Shown piece by piece: positions 1-10,127 of a stretch of 64,000 bases of DNA (positions within the stretch are counted from its first letter, which is position 1; each line of letters starts with the position of its first letter). Source of the stretch: Ottelia alismoides (lineage: Eukaryota; Streptophyta; Magnoliopsida; Alismatales; Hydrocharitaceae); NCBI GenBank assembly GCA_037367405.1, contig JAZKJV010005547.1:1-64000 (forward strand). Direction: 5' to 3'. The translations under genes and the position numbers were made by a program. Below the pieces are notes generated by a model, which saw only the letters and a program-made list of their open reading frames with translations, was not told where the DNA came from and ran no database searches.

Positions 1-525
1 TGCTCAGACTCTGTGAGCTTCTGACCTTCCACCGTCTATCGCATGTCTTCACATACTCGGGATGACCCTCTTCACGAGTTGGTCCCAGTTACTCACGAGG
101 TGAGTCAGACCCAGACTCCCTCGCTTCCCAGCCCTTCAGTTGAGGCAGATCCACGCCTCATTTTTTTGTTTATTTCTCCTGCATGTTTTTCACTTGAGTT
201 CTTATGAGACTTTTTTCCTTCCAGAGGATTTGAGCATCATGGCTAAAGGGAAGGGACCAATTGAGGACAGAGATGTTGAACAGAGACCACGTGATGATGA
301 GAGACGTACAGACGGGAAGCTTCAGATATTACTGACGGGATTCTAGACACATTACAACGTATGAGCTTACAGATCAGAGATCAGTGTAGTGTCCAGGATG
401 AGCTTAGAACTGAGATCACTGCGTTGAAAGCAAGAGCCGGGAACCCACCACCACCTGTCTTGGTGGCCGCGACATTGAGAGATGAGTATGACCCTAGAGC
501 AAGGACGATACACCATTGAATTCGG

Positions 526-1611
526 TTGCCACCGAATCAAGGGTCATATGAGCTAAGACCGTCCTTCATTTCACTTCTTCCCAAGTTCTACGGGAACACT
601 TCAGAGGAGTCGTTTACCTTTTTACAGCAGTTTGAGATGATATGTGGTACGACTAGCTATCCAGGAGTTATGCAGGAGGTTGTACGCCTCAAGGCCTTCC
701 CCTTCGCTTTAGCAGATATAGTGCTTTACTGGTTGAGTCACTTGGGAGAGATATCTACATAGAACGATATGAAGTCCACATTCCTGCGTAAATATTTTCC
801 TCTGGGATGGATCGATATGATGAGGAGTCAGATCTCTAATTTCATACAGCTTCCACATGAATCATTCCATGAGGCATGGGATAGATTCAAAGATTTGATT
901 GAGAGATGCCCTCATCACGAGATTTCATTGAAGGTGCTTGTACAGAACTATTTTGGAGAAGTCTAGCCAGATGTTCAGGGCCTAGTGAGTGTCGCATGTG
1001 GCGGCAATTATCTGAATAGGAATGCCAAGTCAGTTTGGTCCATCTTTAAGGGGATGGCAGAGAATTCACGCGTAGTCGACTCTATTCAGGCATTCCAGAA
1101 GGGCCCACAACCACCACACCACCGAGAGCATCAGAAAATGACACATGTTTCAGAGTCTGATTCACGATCTGACATGGGATTTATTAGTGAGAAGCTTACA
1201 CCGGTCGACGTGATTCAGAAACAAGTCCAAGAATTACAGCCGTTGCGAGAGTTGGAGAAACTCTCATCACTTCCTCAGCAGTTGAGTAATTTGATGAAGA
1301 AGGTGACCGAACTACAGCTTCAGTACCAGCAGTCTCGTCCTTCTTCTACTTCCCAGTCTGTACGGAGATCTTTACCCGATCCTCCCACCTGTCAAATTCA
1401 GTACATTCAGAACGAGCTAGTACATGCAGACACAGTTGACATGGAAACGGGCGAGTCAAATGATGATACCACACCAGACCATGCAGACATTCTCGATGCA
1501 GATTTTTCTTCTCCCATTTTAGAGAGTTTTGTACATACTTCTGAGATTCTCGATGTACATGTTGATTCCAATGTTGATATGAATAAAAGTGAAGAAAATT
1601 GTCATTCCTGA
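526..1611 (+). pseudogene. Retrotransposon gag remnant (E1)
   Basis: Gag-like capsid region of E1. The readable blocks include LPKFYGNTSEESFTFLQQFE and, after an in-frame TAG near 760, a block beginning MKSTFLRKYFP and continuing to HEAWDRFKDL. This matches the conserved plant retrotransposon gag pattern, in which the second block follows a W-x-x-M-K-x-x-F motif. A second TAG near 964 precedes a glutamine-rich segment (about 985-1611) with a possible coiled coil. The first stop falls where a tryptophan codon is expected, consistent with a G-to-A change. No zinc knuckle is visible. The true gag start is not determined; an upstream open stretch from 140 may belong to it. Confidence 0.7.
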
Positions 1612-1713
1612 GATTGTTCCTTTTCCCGATGCTTTGTATGGAAAAGGAAAGAAAAATTCCAAAAAGAATGTTGCCACTCCTGAAACAGAAAGACTATTGA
1701 AATTCACATTTTC

Positions 1714-2388
1714 TTGAAGATTCTGTTACATGATGCCTTGGATCATTTTCCTACGCTCAAGAATCAGTTGAGGAACAAATGCACAACACATATGAAAAGG
1801 AAGTCACGAGTTGAGAAGCATGTATTGACCAAGGCTATTTCATGTGTTATTCAGAACAAGGTACCGAAAAAGAAGAGAGATTCAGGAGCTCATTATGTCA
1901 CATGCCAGATTGCAGATGTTGCATTCCATCATACTCTCTTAGATAATGGTTCCTCGATCAACTTGATACCATCTTCTTTGCTTGATAAACTCAAGCTAAG
2001 TCCTCTTTACAAATCATGAGCGATACTTCAGTTTGCCGATCGATTTGTGAAGAGACATGGAGGCAGTTTGAGGAACATTATCGTGACCGTTCAGGGCTTC
2101 CAATTTCCAGTGGACTTTACAATCCTAGATATGGCGTGCCCACGCAGTTACATCTTACTCCAATCATTCTCAGGAGGCCCCTTCTTGCAGACAGCAAGAG
2201 CACTGTTTGATTATGATGTTGGGAGAGTATCATTTCACACAGACAGCGGAGAGATACACATTGAGATGGCGAGAGGATGTACCAGTCCCACATCAGTATT
2301 GTCATTTATTTCAGAGGACACCAGCCTTGCAGATGATTGCCATCACATAGATGAGACACAGTCTCTTGATCTTGAGAGTGTATTTTGA
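1714..2388 (+). pseudogene. Retrotransposon aspartic protease remnant (E1)
   Basis: Aspartic protease-like domain that would process the Gag-Pol polyprotein. The active-site block reads LLDNGSSINLIPSSL (about 1936-1980), a D-N-G-S form of the usual D-S/T-G motif. The second half (flap and C-terminal strands, including FTILDMACPRSY and VSFHTDSGEI) is in another frame from about 2047, so there is a frameshift near 2010-2050. The sequence after 2388 shows no reverse transcriptase. E1 therefore ends its coding capacity at the protease, either by internal deletion or as a gag-only non-autonomous form. Confidence 0.65.
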
Positions 2389-2921
2389 TACCCATGATAT
2401 CCTACGCGAGTATGGGGTAAATCATATGATATCGAGTTCTTAAACGAGTGTTCACATGCAGACACAGAGATCATATCAGAACCAGATGAGCAGTCAGTTA
2501 TACCAGACATCTCAGTACTGCAGATTGAGAGTGCACATATTCCAGCAGAGAGTCAGTTGATTACATTTCACAGATCATACATTCTATTCAGTGTAGAGAG
2601 TCGAATGGCGTGATGGATACACATATAGACACCTTATGTAGTCCGACATCAGAGACGCATATTACAGTAGAGAGACCTATGCCACGTACAGAGCTCACTT
2701 ACAGAGGGAGCTCTATTCAGACAGCCAGGGATCAGTAAGCACATACACAACAGATGATTCCGTACAATCCAGATTGAGATGATCTACTTTGTACAGGAGG
2801 CATGACTACTCTTCCACTTCATTTTGTTATGTACAAAGACCTATGAGCCTTTCATTTTTCTGGAGTACACCACTTGTATATTCTTCATAGTTCCCAATCG
2901 TCTCCATTTTTTCTCGTCTTA
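2389..2921 (+). other. E1 3' non-coding segment
   Basis: About 530 bases between the protease remnant and the first hairpin module. Short open frames only. No motif of RT, RNase H or integrase was seen in any frame. Confidence 0.5.
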
Positions 2922-2957
2922 TATACTTAAAATACCATATCCTAAGTATAGGGGGGG
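2922..2957 (+). promoter_or_regulatory. Hairpin plus G-tract module 1 (E1)
   Basis: An imperfect inverted repeat with arms TATACTTAAAAT and ATATCCTAAGTATA, followed at once by seven G residues. It is one of four such modules before the E1 LTR. See modules at 3071 and 3200 and the matching set in E2. Confidence 0.7.
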
Positions 2958-3070
2958 CGATTGCCCGTTGATTTGCGTTTTTGATTTTCTTCTTTTTATT
3001 TTTCTTTTGTTTTCCTTTCTTTTACACTAATCATTGGTCCCTAATTTTTGGTCACATTCTTTGTTCTTTC

Positions 3071-3105
3071 TATACTTAGGATGCCTTATCCTAAGTATAG
3101 TGGGG
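3071..3105 (+). promoter_or_regulatory. Hairpin plus G-tract module 2 (E1)
   Basis: Perfect 12-base inverted repeat, arms TATACTTAGGAT and ATCCTAAGTATA around a 5-base loop, followed by GTGGGG. It resembles a polypurine tract preceded by a stem-loop. Confidence 0.75.
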
Positions 3106-3199
3106 ACCGAGTGATTTCGTTGATTTCGTTTCTCTTTCTTTCTTTTGTTCCTTTGTTTGTATATTCTTTTTCCTCAGTCACCTCATTGTTGTCTTCCAC

Positions 3200-3235
3200 T
3201 ATACTTACGATGATCAAATCGTAAGTATAGGGGGG
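3200..3235 (+). promoter_or_regulatory. Hairpin plus G-tract module 3 (E1)
   Basis: Perfect 12-base inverted repeat, arms TATACTTACGAT and ATCGTAAGTATA around a 6-base loop, followed by six G residues. The stem differs from module 2 by a compensated G-C to C-G pair, so pairing is kept while sequence changes. Confidence 0.75.
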
Positions 3236-3269
3236 TCGAGTGACTTCTATTCTTTTATTCTTTTCACCC

Positions 3270-3349
3270 ACTTTTACTTAGCACGAGTTATGTCCTCCTT
3301 TGTCTCTTTTCATGCGATGAGGACATGTCACAAGCTAAGTATAGGGGAG
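3270..3349 (+). promoter_or_regulatory. LTR-proximal hairpin and polypurine tract (E1)
   Basis: The arms TACTTAGC and GCTAAGTA enclose an inner pair ATGTCCTC/GAGGACAT. The purine run AGGGGAG ends at 3349, directly before the LTR start TGCATACATATTG. The matching region of E2 (55381-55455, opposite strand) keeps the words GCACGAGTTATGTC and GCTAAGTATAGGGG, which supports this as the true primer for plus-strand DNA synthesis. Confidence 0.7.
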
Positions 3350-3583
3350 TGCATACATATTGTATATATACTTTCGTACGTAACTCGTACTTTTATGTAT
3401 TTTCTATATCTATAAAACCCATAAAAAGTAGGTAAGGGTTATTTTTATTTAAAATACACTTATTTATTACTTATAAAATCCTTGTAAATAAGCAAAATAT
3501 TTGTTAAATTCTTAACTTAAAACATGTACTTAAAATATGTATTTAATATGTATAGTACTTAGTTAAATTCATCTTTATTAAAA

Positions 3584-4969
3584 GGGATATTTACACCCAT
3601 AATCCTGAGTAATCTCGTAATTACCCCAAGAACCCTGCGCAAGCACGAATTACACCCAGAACCCCCGAATAATGTTTAACCCTTACATTACATAACCCTG
3701 AGTCAACTTCCATCCATTTTACCGTTAACTATTGACGGTATCCGTTATGTATTTTATATTTATACCCTTTAAGTTTCTATTATTTACAAAAAAGTTCATT
3801 TATCACCTTCCTCCTCCACCTTATCCTCTTCCTCCTCCAAGCAGCACCCACCTCCTCCTCCAAGCAGCAAGCTCCTCCGACAACCTCCTCCTGTCCTCTT
3901 CGAAATACGCAACACTAACCTCGAACCTTCTCTTTGGAAGCCCATCCTCAACCACTCAGCTCGAGGCGACCCCCTCCCCCCATAGGCCCTTGTCGGTCAC
4001 CGCCCGTCATTAAAACCTTTGCAGGCAACACAATTAAAGCTCTCCCCTCCATTTACTCCGCCCCCACCGGTAACCCCACCACCCGGTGACAGCTAGCGTC
4101 GGTTCAGCCGCTCCGGAGAAAGAAGCGCCTTCGGGTCCCCGCATCTCTGCCTGTTGGAAGCCGCCGGCGCCGCCCGCGCGATAAATGCCACGGGACTCGT
4201 CAACGACCGCGTTCGGCGGGACGTCGGCGCTGCGCGTGACTCCGACAGTGGGAGGAAAGACCCCCGCCGACGTTGGAACGGCGATCGGCGGTAGGATCGG
4301 AAGGAGAATACCCTGGCAGCGCGGGAGGAGGAGGACGCGCCGATGAAGGGGGAAGCCCAGCGTTTGCTCCAGAGGAGGCCGCCACCGCTGCCGCGGTGGT
4401 GGCGGTAACGCCAGGGGGTTGTGGAGGACACCGCGGCGGCGGTGCGCTCGAATCCAAAGGAGTACGATCGCGTGAGGAGGAAATCGCGTGAGGAGGAGGA
4501 AGTCGTCGAAGCTCGGGTGGATGCGGGCCGCGCGAAGGGGAGGGAAGGGGGAGACGGCGCCTCCTCCCCCTGCAGCCCCCTCCCCCGCGCACTTCCTCCC
4601 CCTGCAGCCCCCCTCCCCCGCGCGCCTCCCCCTGCAGCCCCCTCTCCCCCGCGTGACTCCGCCTGCAGCCGCCCCTCCCCCGCTGCTCGGCCTTCTCCGT
4701 GGAAGTTCCCATCGTGCTCCCTCCGTGGAACCCACTTCCTCCGTGGAACTCACTTCCTCCTTTTTTTCCTTTTTTTTATTAACCTCCACCTTAGGATCAT
4801 GAATTGGGTTAGATTAACTCAACTATCTGGTTGAGTTAACTAACGAAACTAACGAAAGGTTATGGGTGTAAAACGGCGTGGTTATTCAGGGTCCTGAGGA
4901 TAATTAGTGTTTATAGAGGGTTTCTGGGGTAATTACCATATTACTCAGGGTTATGGGTGTAAATATCCC
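3584..4969. mobile_element. Mutator-like element with GC-rich cargo
   Basis: A 1386-bp element bounded by inverted repeats starting GGGATATTTACACCCATAA at both ends (about 30 bases near-identical and weaker similarity beyond). A perfect 9-base target duplication TTATTAAAA lies at 3575-3583 and 4970-4978. Long terminal inverted repeats and a 9-base duplication are the hallmarks of Mutator-like elements. The ends are AT-rich. The middle (about 4030-4770) is strongly GC-rich, with repeated CCCCCTGCAGCCCCC units near 4560-4670 and long open frames on both strands. No transposase is seen. GC-rich cargo suggests captured host sequence (Pack-MULE), but I could not name a parent gene. Confidence 0.85.
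4560..4680. repeat. Tandem CCCTGCAGCC-type repeat in MULE cargo
   Basis: About four imperfect copies of a 25-30 base unit rich in CCCCTGCAGCCCC and CCCCGCGC. It makes the long open frames here possible in several phases, which argues against reading them as real proteins. Confidence 0.7.
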
Positions 4970-6556
4970 TTATTAAAATATGTGTAAAAATAATTTAATC
5001 TTTGTAAAACTCTTTGTATATAAAACGTGTAACATACATTAGTTCTTTAAATCAAATAAAATATTGATAATTTATCTTGTAAAATTCTTGTACATGTGCT
5101 TGTTTATAAAAATTGAAAAATCTATAAAAATGTAAAGTCCTAAAATTCATAAAATTTGAAAATCTTTAAAATCCATAAAAATGAGTAAAATTCAAAATAA
5201 AATATTTCACAAAAATATGGTTGCATTTGCATTAACATTTTTCAGAATAAATTTGATTTCTCAAATTAAAGATTGGGAATAGTTTAAAGGATGGAGCTTG
5301 CTTATGCCTTTAACTTTCATTGTAAGGAGCCTAGTTAGGAATTGAAATTTAAATTCTTTAGGTCTTTGACTTAAATATTTGGGTTCCATGAGATCATGTT
5401 TGGGAAGTCAACTTAAACTTGCCTAAGTAGAACACTTGGTATCATCTGTTTAACTCTTTATCAGTGAACCAATTTTGGACACACGTACTTTGCACTTAGC
5501 TCGACTTGCATGGGGTGGCGAGGGCAGTTCATTTTAGTGGGCCATTTTCATCCTTGTCTAGTGGCGCGAACGTCTAAAGACGGAAGTTGTGGGGTTGAAA
5601 TAATGCTTCAGATGAGCAAAGGATCTGCTAGTACAATTTTTCCAAGACCTCAAAAAATGGACGGAATGAGAAGATGCTATATCTGTCGAGGCACAAAAAG
5701 ATTGATGCAGTGCAAGCAACATTGCAAAGTCTACCAAAAAGAAGCAAACCACCAAATATCAAATATGACCACAATGGTCCAAGCTTCCAAAAGCCTGCAC
5801 ATCTTAGTGAAGACTTAGCTACATCGGTTGGGCTTCACAAGGAGATGTGACTACAACTGGTCACACTCCAGTTCTTTTCTCATTCTTCTACATTCTCTCT
5901 CTATTCAATTGTGGACACAGCATGACCTGACCTTAGAAGGGAATACCCCTCCTCCTCAAAGAAAGAGTAGCTGGACGAGGAACCAATAGGAGTGTATTAT
6001 TGGGATGGGCAGTTTCTTCGCTTCTTTAAGCAGGAAGAGCTAACACAATTCACACACCGTACAAATTGAATTCAAAGTTGTTAGAGTTTGCGATATGGAT
6101 AAGTGGATCTGAGCCGGTTGTTGAGGTGAACCTAAATAAGGATTTGTGGAACTTGAGGGTTGTTAAGATTAAAATCTTAATCCTACTTAAGGCTCCGGCA
6201 AAATGCTTGTTTTAAGCCCGACCAAGCTATGTCCTTTGTCTGTTCTCATGAATTGGTTTAGGAAAACAAATTCATTCTAACTTTCTTTCTTTTTTCCTTA
6301 TTTTTTAAATAAGTTTTTGCTAAGGGACTAGCAAAGTTTCAGCATATGGGGTTTATGAAACCATGATTCGTTAACATTCTTTCTACATTTTGTCTTAAAA
6401 CCCTTAACAAATAAAAGTAAATATACATTAAGTCTCATCTTTTATCAAAAGCATATTCGTGAATAAAAATACATTTTTATACATAAAAAACATATAAATA
6501 AATAAATAAAAAGAAAATAAAAAGAATGCATACTGTAAATATGTATATATATGTAC

Positions 6557-6701
6557 TGTTGGGAAAAAATAATAGATATGTTTATTCCTGGGAACCCTAG
6601 GCTCTCTTATATAGAGGAAAGACCTATGGGTAAATTAGATAAGATAGACATAAAGAAATAAAATAACGTAAAAGGTACAAAGGAACATAGAAATCTCTAC
6701 A
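6557..6701 (-). repeat. 3' LTR of copia C
   Basis: 145 bp, TG...CA ends, reads TGTAGAGATTTC on the minus strand directly after the polypurine tract. It contains the TATA-like word CTATATAAGAG on the minus strand, shared with the LTRs of A and B. Confidence 0.9.
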
Positions 6702-6713
6702 CTCCCCCTCAAG
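6702..6713 (-). promoter_or_regulatory. Polypurine tract of copia C
   Basis: CTTGAGGGGGAG on the minus strand, identical to the tracts of elements A and B and abutting the LTR. Confidence 0.9.
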
Positions 6714-8060
6714 ATGGAGCATATATATTAATCATGCTCACTTGGACGAACACTTCTGAAATGGCCCCCTGAGTAATGCCTTTGTAAAGATATATGTTGT
6801 TTGCTCTCCCGAACTAACATGAGAGGTAGAAATCAAACCCTTCTGAATCATGTCTCTAGTTTAATGGCATTCTACCTACATATGTTTCGTTCTCTCATGG
6901 AATACGGGGTTGTTTGCAATGAACAAGACAGCTTGATTATCACATTGTAACTGCATGGGTAGAGAAACATCTACATGCAAAACTGCTAACACTGCTCGAG
7001 CCCACATCATTTCTATACTTGCCTGCATCATGGCCCTATACTCAGATTCGGCAATTGATCTACTCACAACTGATTGTTTCTTGCTTTTCCAAGAAACAAG
7101 AGAACTGCCAACAAATACTGCAAAGCTCGAACTAGACTTCCTATCCATAGGACACCCTGCATAGTCAGCATCAGCACACGCAGATACGGAGAAAGATGCT
7201 CCTTTCCTGAAAAGTAATCCTGCACCTGGAGAAGATTTTAGATATCTCAATATCATGCACATAGCGTCCATATGTACTTGCCGAGGTTGTTCCATGAACT
7301 GGCTCACTCAACTCACTGCAAAAGAGATATCCGATCTGGTAATAATAACATAAAGGAGCTTTCCCACCATCTTTCTATATCTCCTCTTATCAACCTCATC
7401 TGCATCATCATCGTGTATCTTCATGCTAGGATCCATAGGAATAGTAGAGGGTCGACACCCAATCATGCCTGTCTCAACAAGCATGTCTGTAACATATTTT
7501 CTCTGAGTCATCACAATACCCTGCGCATTCCTAGCAAATTCCAACCTAAGAAATACCTTAGGGCGCCCAGAACCTTTGTAACAAACTGACGGCCTAGGAA
7601 CTCTTTTGTCGTCTTTATCCCCTGCATATCATCTCCTGTAACAAGAATATCATCAACATAGACCATTATGACAACAGTACCTCTAGGTGTCCTCTGCACA
7701 AAGAGAGAATGGTCTGCATTAGACCTCTTGAACCCTTACTTCTCAATCAGATCCGAGAGCTTCTAAAACCCACACCTTTGGACTTTGTTTAAGGCCATAT
7801 ATCTTCTTATAGAATCTACAAACCTGCTGACACTCCACCTCAGAAGCAAACCCCGGAGGTTGCTGCATGTAAACTTCCTCCCGTAGATCTCCATACAAAA
7901 ATACATTTTTAACATCCAATTGAAACAAAGGCCAAACGCATACCACTGCTACCAAAAGTAGGACACGCAGTATGGAGTTACGAGCCACTAGAGAAAATGT
8001 GCCCAAGTAATCCACGTCGTAGGTCTGAGTAAAGCCTCATGCCACTAATCTTGCCTTCTA
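6714..8060 (-). pseudogene. Copia C reverse transcriptase and RNase H remnant
   Basis: The 3' half of pol. On the minus strand the RT reads [20 protein letters not shown], then [11 protein letters not shown] (near 7635-7670), a variant of the catalytic YVDD block. RNase H follows with [20 protein letters not shown] and the [10 protein letters not shown] block, ending about HERTKHM near 6876. Several frameshifts and stops break it into four segments. Compared with the intact polyprotein of element B, the order and spacing are the same. Not functional. Confidence 0.88.
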
Positions 8061-8085
8061 ACGATCAAGGATGCCATATGCGTGA

Positions 8086-8256
8086 CTGGTTGCTAATGTA
8101 ATTCATGTTGCGTGTGCTGCGGGATCCTCTCGATCCTTTGTTTTCTGTACCTCTCTTCTTCCTCCCCCTCTTCTCTTTCCTTTTGATTTTAATAATATTT
8201 GGGACGAACACCACGGCGTGCTTCCCCCGAAAAGCTTTGATTTCAAAAAAAAAAAA
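8086..8256 (+). mobile_element. SINE-like or processed retroposon inside copia C
   Basis: A 171-bp insert ending in twelve A residues (8245-8256), flanked by a 17-base duplication GGATGCCATATGC(G/A)TGA at 8069-8085 and 8257-8273. The flanks are the copia C reverse transcriptase region, so the insert is clearly secondary. A poly(A) tail and long variable duplication indicate LINE-driven retroposition on the plus strand. I see no clear RNA polymerase III A and B boxes, so it could be a SINE tail, a LINE 3' end or a short processed transcript. Confidence 0.8.
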
Positions 8257-8273
8257 GGATGCCATATGCATGA

Positions 8274-9082
8274 TATTTAACCTTAAAAACCTATTTGCAA
8301 CTGACCACAGATGCCCCAGGAGGAGAAGACACCAAACTCCATGTACCATGTCACTGTAATGCAGCCATTTCTACCTCCATAACCAAGCGCTGGCAACTAT
8401 CCTTCAATGCCTCTTGGTCATTCTGTGGGATTGTCACGGCAGATAAAGCCACTACAAATCTCTGAAATTCCCATGTTAGACGATGAAAGGAAACCTGAGA
8501 AGCAAGAGCGTAGGAAGCACAAGACTGCTTCTGCTAACGAACTGCAATAGGTATATCCAGGTCATTGGGAACCTCCTCCATCTGTCGGATATTCTCCTGC
8601 AATGATTCCTGCACAGATATATCTCCAAACCCGTCGTTAGAAATGATATTATCAAAACAAACCTGGGCATACTAGATGACGGGCGATGTCCATGAGCAAA
8701 AGCAGTCCGACGAGTATAGAATTTAGATCATGGTAGAACAATGGGCACATGCGACTAGGTAATAGGAGGTGATGGAGGAGGTGGTGGTGGTGGAACCACA
8801 AGCACAGGAGGAGGTGGTGAATGACTCGCAGGACGGGGGTGGCATGTAAACCTCATCATCTTAGTCTGATGAAGCCAACATATCACCCGTAGGAGAGATA
8901 TACATCACAGACTCAAAAAAGGTGACATCAACACTGATATAGTATTTTCTATGCAAAGGATCATAACATCGGTATCCTTTCTGGGTCCTGGAGTACCCAA
9001 CAAACACACATTTGACAACTTTAGGAGAGAGCTTGTCAAGACCTGGAACCAACTGGATAACAAAAGCAACAGAGCCAAACAC
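8274..9082 (-). pseudogene. Copia C integrase C-terminus to RT linker remnant
   Basis: On the minus strand: [38 protein letters not shown] and [12 protein letters not shown], the GKGY-type C-terminal integrase region. A proline-rich linker remnant (CCACCACC repeats near 8770-8820) and the start of RT follow. Same order as in element B. Broken by stops. Confidence 0.85.
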
Positions 9083-9090
9083 ACGAGGAG

Positions 9091-10119
9091 CAAGGTTCGA
9101 AATCTTGATTTCGATTTCGTTTCGGTTCCCTCCTAAACCGAAATTTCGATGAAATTTCAAGAAATTTCGACTGTTTCGGAAATGTCGAAAATGACTCAAA
9201 AGAGCCATTTTTCGACCATTTTTCGCAAATTAAGATCTTCGAAGTTATTACACCAATAAATAACTTACAAATACACACTTATATCATACATATTGCATCG
9301 GTCATATCGGTTATATCAGCCAAATCGATGTTAATGTTGATTCTTGGCTGATACATACTGGAAATTGATATCATTCAATGCAAGATCTTAAAACAACAAG
9401 AGCTTACAGATGCACACTTATATCACACACATCTCTCATCCGCACGCCTTATATCACATCATATCGGTCATATCGGACATATTGTTGAGTTGACTGATAG
9501 ATACTGGAAATGGAAATCAAATACTAAGTTAACAACATTTAGAAGATGCCTTTTGTTCATAAAAATAGACGGGCATTCTTTATTCTAAAATGTAGATAAT
9601 GATTAGTTAAACAATGTTTTGTTCATAGAAATAATTGTCATGGACAAAGTTCGAATGAATTACAGAATAAATTGCAGACTTACAATAAAGATGCATCTAT
9701 TTAAGAAGATAAATGACAAACGAATGAAACGAACAAGCAAGATCAGATATATAGAAGCTATGGAATTGTTTCATCTCCATTGCTTAAACCTAAAGGAGCA
9801 GCTCCCCAAGTTGAATAATCGATGTATGCACCCTCTTGTCACACCATACCCTACCAGACGGGGGTCTTGCTGAAACCCATGAATTTCAACCGAAATGGGT
9901 CAATATGTCGAAATATCACCGAAATTTCGGTCGAAATCCAGGAAATTTTGTACTGGAACCCATGAATTTCAACCGAAATGGGTCGATATGTTGAAATATC
10001 ACCGAAATTTAGGTCGAAATCTGGGAAATCGACATATATAGGAGTTTCGATACCCGTGACCTCTCGAAACTGAAATTTTGATGAAATTTCACCAAATTTT
10101 CGCAAAATTTAAGTCCTTG
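9091..10119. mobile_element. Non-autonomous hAT-like element, about 1 kb
   Basis: A 1029-bp insert in the integrase of copia C. Termini are CAAGGTTCGAAAT on the left and, reversed, CAAGGACTTAAAT on the right. The 8-base flanks are ACGAGGAG (9083-9090) and ACGATGAG (10120-10127), one mismatch. An 8-base duplication and short inverted ends fit the hAT superfamily. Both end regions are dense in CGAAATTTCG-like words shared with the 226-bp MITEs at 10336 and 22357. The interior has no transposase frame. Confidence 0.72.
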
Positions 10120-10127
10120 ACGATGAG

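Larger units (their letters stand above)
1..2920 (+). mobile_element. Ty3-type LTR retrotransposon E1, internal region (gag-protease only)
   Basis: Internal part of a Ty3-type element whose 5' end lies before the window. Gag-like and aspartic protease-like pieces occupy about 526-2388. No reverse transcriptase, RNase H or integrase motif follows before the polypurine region at 2922-3349. The reading frames are broken by TAG stops and frame changes, so this copy is dead. The 3' non-coding architecture and the LTR start match element E2 at 50441-58560, which places both in one family. Placement in the Athila/Tat branch is inferred from the very long LTR and the gag-protease layout and was not checked by search. 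Confidence 0.75.

Noticed and set aside
4034..4789. 251-residue open frame on the minus strand, with other long frames overlapping it
   Set aside because: It lies in GC-rich repetitive MULE cargo where several frames on both strands are open by composition. No domain recognised, so not called a gene.
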